A stretch of 64,000 bases of DNA from Raffaelea ambrosiae (Eukaryota > Ascomycota > Sordariomycetes > Ophiostomatales > Ophiostomataceae): NCBI GenBank assembly GCA_002778195.1, contig PCDI01000008.1, positions 616,655 through 680,654 on the forward strand. The letters run 5' to 3'. The stretch's first letter is position 1. Each line of letters starts with the position of its first letter. The translations under genes were made by a program, and so were the position numbers. Below are positions 11,363 through 22,439 of this stretch, one piece after another. The notes below the pieces were generated by a model that saw only the letters and a program-made list of their open reading frames with translations, was not told the origin of the DNA and ran no database searches.

Positions 11363-12399
11363 ACTTGCAGATAGTCTGGCCGCCCCCACGACAAATCTCT
11401 TACATATCTTTTCACTACTTATGGAAACCCGATCTATCGAGGAGCTTTGTATTCTCTCTGGATGCTGGATATTTGGTGGCATGTTGATTTGTTTGGGCCA
11501 CTTACTTTGACATTGTGGCCGCAGCAACTGGTAGCTCTGCCATATTGGAACAGCCTACCAACAACTTAACCGATGCAGGTAAGTTTGCCGTGTACGGGGT
11601 ATACAAAGGTGATGCCCTGGTTGGGTTTCCGCGAGCAAGGTATTCAAGGAGGAAATCAACGTCATTGGTTGTTTCAACAAGTTTCCGCCATCCGTACCTT
11701 CTTTTTAAAGTTAGCAGTGTAAAAGTGGTGAGAATTGTGAACAAGACATTCAAAGTGGAAGAATAACGACCCCACTATCGCGTTTTTGATACCGCCCCCA
11801 ATGACTGTTGCCCGTCAAGCGGCCATGGAGCTGTAATCCGACCCTACTAAACATCGATATGGTGGAGTTGCCGAGGCGTCTTCTACTGTGGGTCTAGACC
11901 GGTCTTTGGCTCTCAGGGTCCCCAGAGCCCGCGCTAGCCCCCACTCTTAACATTCATCCGTAAGCTTGGCGCCTCGACTAATAAATCTGGCGATCCGAGG
12001 GGCTGCGGGACGGTTCAGGCGTTCTCGGGCCCCGGTACGATAACGTACTATGTACACAGTAGCCTTCCGTTTTGCTGCGGAAATTCGAACATGTTGATCG
12101 AAGCAACCTCTTACTCCAGATCGCCATGATGGAGGGATCAAGAGTGACTGCGGTACGAGACCCCGGTACGAGACCCCGGTACCCTACCTGGCAGATGAGA
12201 AACTTCACTGTCCCCCCAAACATTGCCCGAACTGTGTGACTTGTGCCGATTGTGGCATGTAAGCGGGCCATCCCAAGCTTGCCTCGGCTGTCTGTAAACT
12301 TCCCCATCGTTTCGCTCAGCGCTAATCACTGCCCATGGGTTGTAGGCTGCTAAGGAGGGAAGACACACACTCTTCCGAATAATGACTACTAATTGCCGG
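11363..12399. other. Gene-poor stretch
   Basis: No supported gene. A short tandem repeat of the 14-mer CGGTACGAGACCCC (two copies plus a partial third) lies at about 12151-12183. Confidence 0.4.
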
Positions 12400-12615
12400 G
12401 AACGAATCTCTTCGTGGCTCGTTTTGGGTTGCATAGATGAGGTTGATTTCAGAGCGATTGTCTCGCTGACGTCGTTGGCTGCTGAAATGACAGTGGTGGC
12501 AGCCTTGTCTTCCAGAACAGAAACAAGCGAGTCGGCGTCAGTGAAGTCTGCAATTGTCTTACGGCCAAAGCTGCCCAGTCCTCCTGCTACAGCGACAGAC
12601 ACATTGAGTGTAGAG
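12400..12615 (-). pseudogene. Remnant of an NmrA-like NAD(P)-binding protein
   Basis: The minus strand reads STLNVSVAVAGGLGSFGRK, the start of an NmrA/isoflavone-reductase-type Rossmann fold with its GGxGxxGR loop. It jumps straight to TDADSLVSVLED and TTVISAAND, which in intact members lie about 50 residues further on. Meaningful similarity then stops. The pattern fits a gene that has lost an internal segment and its C-terminal half. There is no plausible exon to fill the gap nearby. Confidence 0.4.
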
Positions 12616-13718
12616 TAGTTGGGTGTAGGCAGGCAGATCATGCCTAGCAAATATTTCCGTTATGCTCTTGAGGCTGCTCGACGTTTTCATGCCATTCGGA
12701 ACCGGGTCCCTACCTTTTGTCCTACCCTTGATAGACCTGGATCCATGGAGCACTGCTGTTTAGCCGAGCCCCGATGTTGAGTCCCACATAGTCCCAGTTA
12801 ACTGCACGGCTCCGTGGGGCCATGAAACCCGGACTCTCATGATGCCCCCCCAGTGATCGGCACCCGGCACTCTCTTCGTCTTCCCGGAACAGTAGCGGAC
12901 AAAACAGTGCCATCTGATAAGGCTCCACCTCTCGAGCCAATCGGAAGAACAGCTGTATGGCGTCATGGGAGTGTTATGGCGGGCACTAAGAACTGCCGAT
13001 CCGACTGCCAACTTCGGACCGGTACGGACGCCTAGTGGAGGCTGTGGGATGGGGATGGTGTCGTATGGGACAGTGGAGTAATACGACGACGACAACATAT
13101 GTTTTTGTAGATGACGGCCGTAACTGCAACCACAGGTGGCGCCGGCTGGATGTGTACCTGGGAGGGAAGAAAACACGCAGAGCAGAATTGTGCTTGTGAG
13201 TCCCCGGCATTGGCGTCCAGAACCAGCTTCGCACGACCTAGGAAAGTGGATACTAGTGGGAAGCCAGGGGGGATTCTTGATTTTTATGAGCTTGATATGG
13301 TGCCCGTTGTATGCAACAAATTATGATCTTTCTGAGAGTGTCCATTACGCCTGATTGGGTACGGGCAAGGCCGGATGATAATGGGGTGGCTTGTATGGGA
13401 AGACCTGCTTACGGGCTGATTTTGATACGTCCGGATCAAACATGATTTCATGAACACGCAAGTATTGATCCCGCGGGAGGATCGTAATTTGTCTCCTCTT
13501 TTCGACTGAGATGGGTCGTGGTAGCCGTGGCAGACGTGCCGCTACCTACGCGACTAATACTCGGTATGGTTTTCACGTGCCGAGTCATGTGAGATTAATA
13601 AACCCCTCCACAAGCTGCCTCGCCGCCTTTGTTTACGATTCAATCTCGCGTTTGGCGGTGAGACGTTCCGTGCGAACCATGCGAAAACAACATCTTCTTA
13701 TGTCCGGCTGTCAAAACA
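12616..13718. other. Gene-poor stretch
   Basis: No protein-like frame, RNA gene or large repeat was recognised. The last 200 bases are the 5' flank of the 694-aa orphan gene. Confidence 0.4.
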
Positions 13719-15803
13719 ATGGGAGGTTGTCAAATCGACCACTGGGTCCAAACCGGAGAGTTTGTTTTGCGGGCCAAGGACGACAAGTCATGCGCACCCG
13801 CCCCACCAATGACAGAAGACAACTTTGCTTCCGTCCACTTGGGCTGTCGAGGCGTGAAATGTTCGACCATACACTCCCCTCCGTCGATTTATCTCGTACC
13901 AGAAGAACATGATGTTCTGGTTCCGACAAAAAAGGACATAGATCGTGTTCTCGATAACGGATACGCGACATGGTCTGCACTCCTCGGAGAAGCCGAGGCG
14001 CTGCCTTCGGCCAAGTTTCCAGCCCCCCTGGCTGATCCCTACATTACCTTGAAAGATGTGCCCGCACTTCCAAGTCCTCTGCCCTGGGCAGAAATGCTGA
14101 TAGGGCACACAATATGGAAAGTCCCGGACCCCGAGAGGGAGGATGAACTTCCAGACACAGTCGATAGCAAAATGATAGACGACCAGCCATGGGATCTACA
14201 ATACATCCATGGACCTGTTACACCGTATTGCCTGTCAGTCGAGGAGCCTATCGCCTGCCATGCAGTTGCATCTCCGTCAACAGCAGGCGATGGACCGACC
14301 AGCGTTGCTAGCGGCCTCCTGATACTGACCTTGTGCTGGTCATATATTCTTTCCGTTCGCCAGTTGGAGCTTCAGAACCGGCAAATGGTCTATTCAGACC
14401 ATGTTTTGGTACCACGTTCCATCGAGTCCAAACCACCCGGTCGCCAGCCAGGGCAAGTCACCATTGATCTGACTGGAGAGTCGGTGCCAGGCGCCCTCAT
14501 TCCGTGGATGTGTGCCATCCTCGCTCCGAAGCTTGGCTGGATGCCAGATGATGACGATGATGACCTGCCGCCTTGGACTTCCGTTTGCTCGGAAGGGGCT
14601 GAGTTTGTCATTTACATCGACCATGACAAGATCGGGGACCTATCATCCGAGAACAATTTACCACCGAGCTCCGCACAGGCAACGGAGCTTCTCATCCATC
14701 TCTGTTGGCTGTATGGATTGGTGACTCCCAAGAACAAAAGCAGCTCCAAGGAGCACGCGCTTATTGACCCTCCATTTGCTGCCTTTGTGGCTGCCCTGGC
14801 TTTGCCTTTCTATCGCGACAACCAGTTACAACCGCAATTTGCAACTCCCAAATTGCGCAGACTCGTCAAGAAAGGTCATGGCATACATCCAGAATTCAGC
14901 AGACTTTGTCAACCAATTCGTCGATATGTCTCAGATCTCCGTTACTTTATGTCCCTCAGCCTCAATACATATGGACTGGGCTCCGTTCTTTTCAGCGTAT
15001 TTTGGCACCCCGAAATCGAGTGCAATCTAGTCAGTCCATGGCTCAGAGCTGTCCTCCAAGTCGTTCAGCCATCAATAGACTCCAAGAACATGTTAACCGT
15101 GGTCAAATTGTTTGCTGTCCGACGCCCACGCGCTGCCATCTGGTGGCTGGGCTTATATCTTTTAGGGGACCATTCAACTCTGTTCTGGATCGGCCGTTAT
15201 CTCGAGACACTGGAAGAGCGTGAGGGCTTTGGAACTATGTCACCGCCCGACCCAACAATGGCTGCCTGGACGGGTATTCCACATTCATTTCTGGATGAAG
15301 AATCACCGAACCCATATCCGGAGAAGGGTCAGTTAGTTTCAAGAAGTGATCTTTTACGTCATCGGCACAATTTTGCCCTCCAAAACACCACAACCTCAAC
15401 TAGACTTTCATGGCTCCCATTTGGAAGCGTTCGCAAGGACGAAATTGAGCCCGATGTATGGCCCTGGTTGGAAAGCGGCTGCAGACGAAAATATATTGGA
15501 TGGGTCTGGTATATTGACGACGGGAGCCAGCACACTCAGAGGTTTGAAAGGGGGTTTTCTAGACAGACTAGGAGGTTTGTGTCCGGTGTCCCCGACCGTG
15601 TCAGGGAAATGAAAGAGAACGGCGGCGGAGACATTCACTTTACAAGTGACTGCATTGACATCAGGGTGGAGCCATCAAAATTATCTACACTTCGAATGGT
15701 TTCTCTCTGCATGTTGGAGATGAACGGGGACAAAGACACTAGCGTGAGTACGGTGAAAGGGGTCAAGGGGCATAAATGGCTGGATGGCTGGCGGGGACTT
15801 TGA
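13719..15803 (+). CDS. Uncharacterised fungal protein, 694 aa
   Basis: Single open frame without an obvious intron, 694 aa. The ATG at 13719 has a good context (AACAATGG). A later ATG at 13809 is also possible. I recognise no domain. The first 200 residues are Pro/Asp-rich. A hydrophobic segment near residues 206-222 (SGLLILTLCWSYILSV) could cross a membrane. An acidic DDDDDDL run is followed by FAAFVAALALPFY, and AAIWWLGLYLLGDHSTLFWIG near residue 475 is another hydrophobic stretch. The tail has charged residues and no sorting signal I can see. Proteins with this mix of Trp-rich hydrophobic patches and no known fold are common lineage-specific genes in Pezizomycotina. Function unknown. Confidence 0.6.
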   Translation: MGGCQIDHWVQTGEFVLRAKDDKSCAPAPPMTEDNFASVHLGCRGVKCSTIHSPPSIYLVPEEHDVLVPTKKDIDRVLDNGYATWSALLGEAEALPSAKFPAPLADPYITLKDVPALPSPLPWAEMLIGHTIWKVPDPEREDELPDTVDSKMIDDQPWDLQYIHGPVTPYCLSVEEPIACHAVASPSTAGDGPTSVASGLLILTLCWSYILSVRQLELQNRQMVYSDHVLVPRSIESKPPGRQPGQVTIDLTGESVPGALIPWMCAILAPKLGWMPDDDDDDLPPWTSVCSEGAEFVIYIDHDKIGDLSSENNLPPSSAQATELLIHLCWLYGLVTPKNKSSSKEHALIDPPFAAFVAALALPFYRDNQLQPQFATPKLRRLVKKGHGIHPEFSRLCQPIRRYVSDLRYFMSLSLNTYGLGSVLFSVFWHPEIECNLVSPWLRAVLQVVQPSIDSKNMLTVVKLFAVRRPRAAIWWLGLYLLGDHSTLFWIGRYLETLEEREGFGTMSPPDPTMAAWTGIPHSFLDEESPNPYPEKGQLVSRSDLLRHRHNFALQNTTTSTRLSWLPFGSVRKDEIEPDVWPWLESGCRRKYIGWVWYIDDGSQHTQRFERGFSRQTRRFVSGVPDRVREMKENGGGDIHFTSDCIDIRVEPSKLSTLRMVSLCMLEMNGDKDTSVSTVKGVKGHKWLDGWRGL

Positions 15804-16718
15804 TTGACTATACAATGTTTCTGTTCGGGTCCTCGTACTTGTGTAGTGCGTCTTGTGAATTCTTTTTCCTTGCCTTTCCCTTTACTTCCGGATACAGATG
15901 CGTTTTCATATGGGATATATTCATCAGTACAGAACATCTGTCCAGATTGGGGGGCAAGCGTGTAGTATGTTTTGCCATCAGTAGTACTCTCCTCCCACCT
16001 CTTTGCCCTGGGTTTGGACTTCTTTCCTTCAGAGTCTTTGAAGCAGACAGAGCCACCTTTGATCTGGGCTTAGACATACGTTGCACTTCGCAACTCGGAG
16101 TTGTCTTCTTCACGGTAGCTCTGGGTTTGTGAAGAGGTACTTTCACCAATATCGAGGTTGTCCACCATGCCAGTCGATCCAGAAATAAGATATCTCGTGT
16201 CGGATGTATCACCCGGCTCATCTATCGAGTCATCATTTTCTATCACACACCTGCATCTCCTGCAGATGGTGTGGTATTGAAGGTGCAGGCCTTGTATGCG
16301 TGAAAAGTAACACTTGTGTTGTAGGGCCAAATGCACGAGGAAGAGAACAGCCGATTATTGCAGGCAGCCACGAACAAAGGCAGAAGTTGGGCAACGGAAA
16401 TAATTGTGCGAGCGGAAGGAAATGTCGGTCTTCATTCTGTAAGTGCAGCTCAGGGCCCTGCAGCACGCGTGCGATGATTTCCTCTACCGTTTTATAATTT
16501 ATTTCGTGGTTTGATTAGCCAACAGTACCGGTGCGAAACATGGATCGCTGCGCTACCGACACCTGGGACATTCAGCGTCGCAAGAACGTGTTCAAAGCTC
16601 AGATAATACATCATCGCATAACAATGATCCAGTCGTGGTCCATAAACTTGCCTTGCCATTGTTCATTCGTTATTCTTTTCTTGAATGTTCAACACCGGCT
16701 TGGCAAGATACGACCACT
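15804..16718. other. Intergenic, possible small minus-strand gene
   Basis: No gene can be supported. On the minus strand between about 16495 and 15810, three overlapping frames carry protein-like pieces: EEIIARVLQGPELHLQNEDR, then CRRCRCVIENDDSIDEP, then a basic SKPRSKVALSASKTLKE. A small spliced gene is possible, but I could not join the pieces with good splice sites. Confidence 0.25.
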
Positions 16719-17769
16719 ATGGGTCTCCGAATCAAGAGACATCTACTGACGGGCTTTGTATTTCTTTCAAGGCCATTCTTTATCGCAGCCATATTCATTT
16801 TGGTCTTGCGCATTGCGTCTCAGTTTTCCATCTCCCAATGGCACGGAAGATCTGAAATCTCAACAGAACCGGATGGTTCTGTAGGTGTGATACCGGCCGC
16901 AAACTTTGAAGCTCTACCCGATACTCTCCGCCAAGATGCGATAAGTAGTGCTCCAGTCGCGGAGCTGACAAAAGCCCTGGTAGTTGTATCGACAAGCAAG
17001 GACAGCCAAAACCAATTGGCATGGCTGGACGATGTGCCGCCAGATTGGCAAAAGTACCACTACGTCACCGATGCGCCTCTGTCGTCTGACCTCGCAGTTC
17101 CTATCGACAAGGGGAACGAGGCCATGGCCTACCTGACCTACATCATCGACCACTTTGACAACCTGCCCGATGTTTCTGTTTTCCATCACGGCCACCCACG
17201 CGCCTGGCACCAGGCCATGTTGTCTATTGACGAAGTCCGAAACTTTCGACCGCAGTGGACGGCCAAACGCGGCTACACATCTCTGCGCTGCCTCCCTGGC
17301 TGCGAAAACATCATCCCACTCGCCAACTACGCCGTCGACCAGTCCGAGTTCCTCAAACACGGGCGCGACGTGCGCTTGACCACGCTGTTGGACGACTTTC
17401 TCGACCGCGAGCGTGGCGAGCGCGTGGCCAAGCGGTTGGCGTCGCCGTGCTGTGCGCAGTTCGCGGCCAGTCGGGAGGCCATACAAAAAAGGAGTCTGGC
17501 CTGGTGGACAAAGCTGCGGCAGTGGTTGATCGACACACCCCTGCCCAGTATTGAGAGCGGACGTCTGTTGGAGCACACGTGGCATGTGTGGCTGGGAAAC
17601 GAATCATACCAGTAGGACATTCACCAACTTTGATTGAATCCGAAAACGAAGTCCAATGAGAAGCTAACACGCAATAAGCTGTCCTGAATACGAGGCCTGT
17701 CGGTGTCACGTCTTTGGACTGGGGGACTGCGAGTCATACTTTGCTCTGGAAGAATCCATGTCGTATTGA
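16719..17769 (+). CDS. DUF3431 type II membrane protein
   Basis: Two exons, 16719-17611 and 17679-17769. The intron (GTAGGA...ATAAG) joins ...LGNESYH to CPEYEACRCHVFGLGDC, rebuilding the Cys-rich end typical of DUF3431 (PF11913). The start at 16719 gives MGLRIKRHL followed by a hydrophobic anchor (FVFLSRPFFIAAIFILVLRI). The rest should therefore face the secretory lumen. An in-frame ATG at 16635 would add 28 residues. Conserved features include VVSTSKDSQNQLAWLDDVPPDW, YITYIIDHFDNLPDVSVFHHGH and LRCLPGCENIIPL. The family resembles Golgi-type glycosyltransferase-associated proteins, but its biochemical role is unknown. About 327 aa. Confidence 0.75.
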
Positions 17770-18679
17770 CTATGAACATTTTGCGACTGGGCAGTATTGT
17801 GCAACTCTCGGCCTTGTGCAGTTGCGTTTTGACGCACAACTGTGTCCACGGTGGGATATGGCAGCTGGGGCATACGATGCAGAAACAGTTATCTTGGATA
17901 TGCGCTGGCGATGGTTGTGCACGAGAGCTGGTTCTGACGGCTGCGCCATGTGCAACCTGCAGGATTTACTGACAGCTAAAAGGGCGGGGCCATGGCGTAT
18001 AAGTAATTTGGCGGAGCTGTTAATATATTTGGCATCTGCAGCTTACAACGCAGCGCAATATCATCTCGTCACGGCTGTCCTTTCTGATTCCCTGTTCTTC
18101 TCCACGGCGACACTTGCGAGACCATTCTTTCTGTCTCCGAATATATGAACGATGCATGCGGCCTTAAAGCCCTTGCAGCCGTCTGCCCCGTTCTCCATCC
18201 TCACCCATTGCCATACCTGTATTTTTGCTTGCTTGTGTGATGTCCAAGATTTCCATTTGTCGGCAAATGGCTCGGCCTTCAAGTATAAATGGATCCGTCA
18301 GTTCTGGCTCACTCATGACACTTTTCTCGTCGCTATTCCCGTCGAGCAGAGCATGGTCAAAATCTTGCAGCATTTCCTGGGCTGTGTAGCCTCATTCATT
18401 ACCCATCAACAGCGGTCCAAAGGATTTGGTGTGCTTAACCCAACCCTCCCATAACACAGAAGATGTCTGTGAGCCTTTATACCCCGTTGATAGAGGGCAT
18501 GGCACGCCGCTGGATACACGGATCAGAAGGGTCTTGATATGCGAGAGTTCCGCTGGTACAGCCGCGATAAATGCGGCCAACGCCAGAGAACAGTTTCACA
18601 ATATAACAGACTTTGAAGATAGCCGTGCGCTCTGGTCAGAAGGTCGGGTGATTTTTCCGTCAATTTTCGTCGAAAGCAA
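17770..18679. other. Intergenic region
   Basis: No gene recognised on either strand. Several frames of 60-120 codons are open but do not look like proteins. Confidence 0.4.
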
Positions 18680-19783
18680 AGTCTTCTTGGTGGCGATTCT
18701 TTCCGCTCGACACGTCATGCACCGCCAGTTGGTGTCATCTCCATTTCGTGGCCATGGCTGGGCACGACAATATTGTTGCCGTCTTGCTTGAACACGGTGC
18801 TGACGCGAACAAAACGACCCGTGGTTTGTGCGCCTGTTTCCTGGTTCTGTAAAGCTATTGTCGAGAGGAAGGGCCATAGCAACGAGACAGCCGAGGTCGA
18901 TAATAACGTGCGAGACACCGAGGGACGCACGCCACTATACTGGGCCTATTCCTGTCGACGGAGGGCTACATTCTGTTGGCTGCTAGAACATAGCGCCCAG
19001 GTGGACTTCAAAATGGGAGATGGCGTCACACTCTTACACCTCGCCTGCCTGAACGGTGCTTTTGCTGTTGCCAGCTGGCTGGTAGACGCCGGTGCAGATG
19101 TGAACATGCCTTTTCCTGACGGCGTCTGTCCCTACTGGGGACACATTCGGCCGCTGGGGATGTGTGCTGTACTGCACCACAGAAAGCCGCGATGTCTCTA
19201 CGCCGCTCGTGTCGCCGAGCATAAGCGCCCCCTCAAACAGCACCAGCTGGGGCTGATGGCACGGCTGCACGAGCGTTGGTGGCGGACAAACTGGACAGCC
19301 ACCGGGGCAGACGGCCGCATATGTCTGTGGTCACAATTGCCCGCGATGCTGGATATACTGGTTCAGTTCGGCACCGTCGACTTTGCGTCCGACGCGGCAG
19401 CGTCTGCCGCGGTGTGGGAGACCACCGACCCGTCGGCCGTGGACGTAGATCGCTACAAACCTCGTACGCCTTGGGACGATGTCCAGAGCCCGCACAACCC
19501 GCTGGATACTCTGTGCTGGCTCGAGAGGAACGGCGCGGCCATCGACATCTCCTCGGACCAGGCGTGTGAAGCTCCGGTGTTTCTCTGTGGGCTGCCACCG
19601 AGGGGGACAGAGTGGAAGGTGGCTGTGCTCCGCTGGCTTCTCGACCACGGAGCCGATCCCGATCTGTGTGTTTTTGTCCCAATCGTCGGCTCGCTGTGCA
19701 CGCGCAGGCACCCGATGAAAATCCAGGGCCCCTATGCCGGTCTCCTGGAAGCCACACTGTTCAGCGAAAACTCTCCGCGGTGA
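18680..19783 (+). pseudogene. Ankyrin-repeat protein gene, probably decayed
   Basis: Ankyrin units are visible in two different frames. One frame reads MAGHDNIVAVLLEHGADANKTT (about 18754-18819) and then hits a stop. A second frame carries DTEGRTPLYWAY, LLEHSAQVDFKMGDGVTLLHLA, AFAVASWLVDAGADVNMPFPDG and, near the end, VAVLRWLLDHGADPDLCVF, finishing at 19783. Joining the two would need an intron of about 34 bases, below the usual fungal minimum, so a frameshift is more likely. The middle part (about residues 130-250 of the second frame) lacks clear repeats. Ankyrin proteins mediate protein-protein contacts. Nothing shows a partner. It may be a pseudogene or a gene with an exon structure I failed to see. 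Confidence 0.45.
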
Positions 19784-21225
19784 GGACTGGGGGGCCTGAG
19801 CCGCCAGCCACCGCCTGACCTTGTGAACGCCCTGACCTGCTTGACGGACCGTGCCGAACAGTGGCTCAACCTTGAATAGGGTTAGGCCTAGATGACAGCA
19901 AGGTCGAGACATTCGTCATCGAGAAGGCAGGGTACGATACAATCCCATCCCGTATGGCGGAGCTGGTGATTGCGCATAGGGGCGCAAAGAGGATTCCCCG
20001 TTGATTGCTGAGCGAAATCTAGTCCTTGGTTCATGAGAGTTGGCCTTAGTCGTTTCGTACGAAACACGGTAGTCACCAAAATTATGGCTGGCGTGTTGGG
20101 GGAAGAACGAACTAAAAACTCGCGGGGGCAGAGCCAGAGAAACGTCGGCTGCACGCTGGCCTGGTGTCTGGCATTTCTTAGGCGTTCCCATGACTAACGT
20201 ATCAGAGCATGCTATCGTTTGCATGCCTTTACAAGAACGACCCAGGTGCCTAGGTGTCTGTGACGTTTAAACTCATTTATTAATCCATCCACAAAAACGA
20301 CCCAAAGCCGACCTGGCATGATCCGCTAGATATGAAACACGGGAGTCGCCTGAAAAGCTAAAGAGCCTGATCTATGGGTTGCCGAACTTCCAACAGTATG
20401 GGCCAATCTGACGAAGTGTGTGATGACATCACTCGGAAGTCTGCAAAGTCGAGCTTTGGTCGAGCCTTGATCCATGCATGCACCCAAGATATGTGATACA
20501 CTTGGGACAGTAACGTGGTTCAGCTTCGCGGAAAGATGCCACCCAAACACGTCAAAAATTTCATACTGGCCCGGCTATCACATTGTTTCCCCTCAACCTG
20601 CCCTCCTTGGGAACTGCCGTCCAATCAGCGTAGGTGGTGGGTTGCCAGCAAGTCACACGGGCGAGTCGCCAGGTTTCTGGTCCACAAACTGCCCAACCAT
20701 GACAGCAGCGCCAATGTGACAACATGATGCAACAGCGTCGTTTTCTGTGATGCAGGGCCATTACCTGCCGGCCCACGGTCGTGCGTACACACCCCCCCAA
20801 ACCGCACTTGCTTCGCTCGGGGTGGTCACACCGGACCAGTGATTTTTCTGGGATTCCAAGCACGCAGCTATCAGAGTGTTGTACCGTGTACACTTGGCAC
20901 AAATTGTGGGATGCCTGCGTGGCAGGTGCTCTGTTTCAGAGCGCACGCGTACCTTGTACATTATGCAGCCCCATGGCAAGAACAAGGAATCATCTGGTGC
21001 ACCATAGTGCTGTCCTTGCCGGGCGTGTTTCTGGGTTTCTTCTTCTGTTGGGATTTCCCTTTTTAATGCTCCTACCCGCACCTTTCCTCAAGCTCGTGTC
21101 TTGTATTCACACCTTCTGCAAGCTCGAGAGCTCTTTTCTTGCCTTGCTTCGTTCTGTGCTTCCGCCGCATCAGCCGCTGTCGTTTTATGGTCGTTTTACA
21201 GCGGAGGCAGCTAACTCACTACAAG
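19784..21225. other. Gene-poor stretch
   Basis: No protein-like frame or RNA gene recognised. The last 150 bases are the promoter side of the MARVEL gene. Confidence 0.4.
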
Positions 21226-22439
21226 ATGGCGCCGAATCTCAACGGGAGCTGGACCGAACCACTAGCCAGAGACGGCAAAGATCGGTCGCACATCCCCGCA
21301 CAGCCTCTGTGGACTGCCGCCCTGCGCATCCCCCAACTCGTGAGCTTCGTCGGGAAACGATCAACTCGTGACGTCGTGCGCTAGAAGATACGATCGTTAA
21401 CAAAAGAAATATTTTTAGATCGTCGCCCTCATCGTGGTCATTCTGACCGGCGTGGCTGCTTCGTCCTTGGGATCTGGGGTAAGCATATGTATTTGAGAGG
21501 AATGTGGACTGCTCTGTTGTTTCACTACTGTCTAACCAAGGATTTCCCCGTGTTCGCAGCCCAATGGATTTGGTAAGGATTCGCTGCTATTTTGGTTCCG
21601 CCCTCTGTCGGTGAAGGTGGCACAGTAGCTAACCAGCACGCACCTCACCTCTACCAGGCCTGGCATGGTTCTCCTTCGCCTGGACCCTGCTCTACTTCAT
21701 CTGGTTGGGCCTCAGCGTCTTCCTGTATCCGTTTGGTTATAAGGAATACATCCACCTGTATGTTTAGATGAACGGCCCGAAGAGAGGAGAGAACAAGGAA
21801 AAGAGAGAGGGAGGATGCATGCACCACTAACAATCTCAGCCCCACCGAAATCCTGACGAACGTGTTCTGGCTCGCAACATGGGCTGTTCTTGCCAGCAAC
21901 GCATCCACGCTGGCCTCCGCACAGCGACGCATCAATCGCCTGCCGCAGAAATACGTCAATGCCATCAACTGCGTCAAAGCCGCGGCTGCCATGGGTGCTC
22001 TCGTATGGGTGCTCTTCTGCGTCTCCCTTGCATTCCTCGGTAGGTAGCATGTTCCTTGCCCCTGCAAGCGAATACGCGGTTGCTGCTTGTCCCTGGTTTT
22101 TCCTTGCTCCTACAAGCGAGTACGCAGTTGTTGCAGGGAGTCGCTGCTAACCAGTGGCCATTTTGTATGGGAAAAGCCCTGAGCATCCTCAGCTCGCACA
22201 GGTTCAGGTCGGCCGACCCCGAGGCTGGTGCGCCCAAGGAGAACGAGCTGACTGCCACCACCGACCCCGGCAGTGCCGCGGCACCAGCGCAGCCTCCTGC
22301 AACACCACAAGCTCCTATTCCTGCAGAAGCTCCCCAGCATATGCCTGCCGAACCACAGGAAACCAACACATCCCCACCGCATCCCCAGCCACTAGCCAGC
22401 GCACCACACAACAATCCAGCGCCATACCCGGCTAACTGA
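21226..22439 (+). CDS. MARVEL-like tetraspan membrane protein
   Basis: Six-exon model: 21226-21339, 21419-21478, 21560-21572, 21658-21757, 21840-22039 and 22177-22439, 249 aa in frame throughout. After a polar start (MAPNLNGSWTEPLARDG) there are four membrane spans: LRIPQLIVALIVVILTGVAA, LAWFSFAWTLLYFIWLGLSVFL, EILTNVFWLATWAVLASNA and AINCVKAAAAMGALVWVLFCVSLAFLG. The C-terminal 85 residues are Pro/Ala/Glu-rich and cytosolic. The pattern is that of fungal MARVEL-domain proteins related to Nce102, which sit in plasma-membrane domains. The 13-nt third exon is needed to link GSG to PNGFGLAW. The last intron contains a 34-bp imperfect duplication. Confidence 0.65.
22040..22176 (+). repeat. 34-bp imperfect duplication in MARVEL intron
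   Basis: Copies at 22053-22086 and 22101-22134 differ at five positions, all transitions. Both lie inside the last intron of the MARVEL gene. Confidence 0.7.

Noticed and set aside
11860..11945. tRNA-like text (GTGGAGTTGCCGAGG followed by a possible B box)
   Set aside because: The B box is poor, and I could not form an acceptor stem or an anticodon arm.
16233..16466. Short Cys-rich minus-strand peptide
   Set aside because: The pieces could not be joined by credible splice sites. Noted only as a possibility in the intergenic entry.
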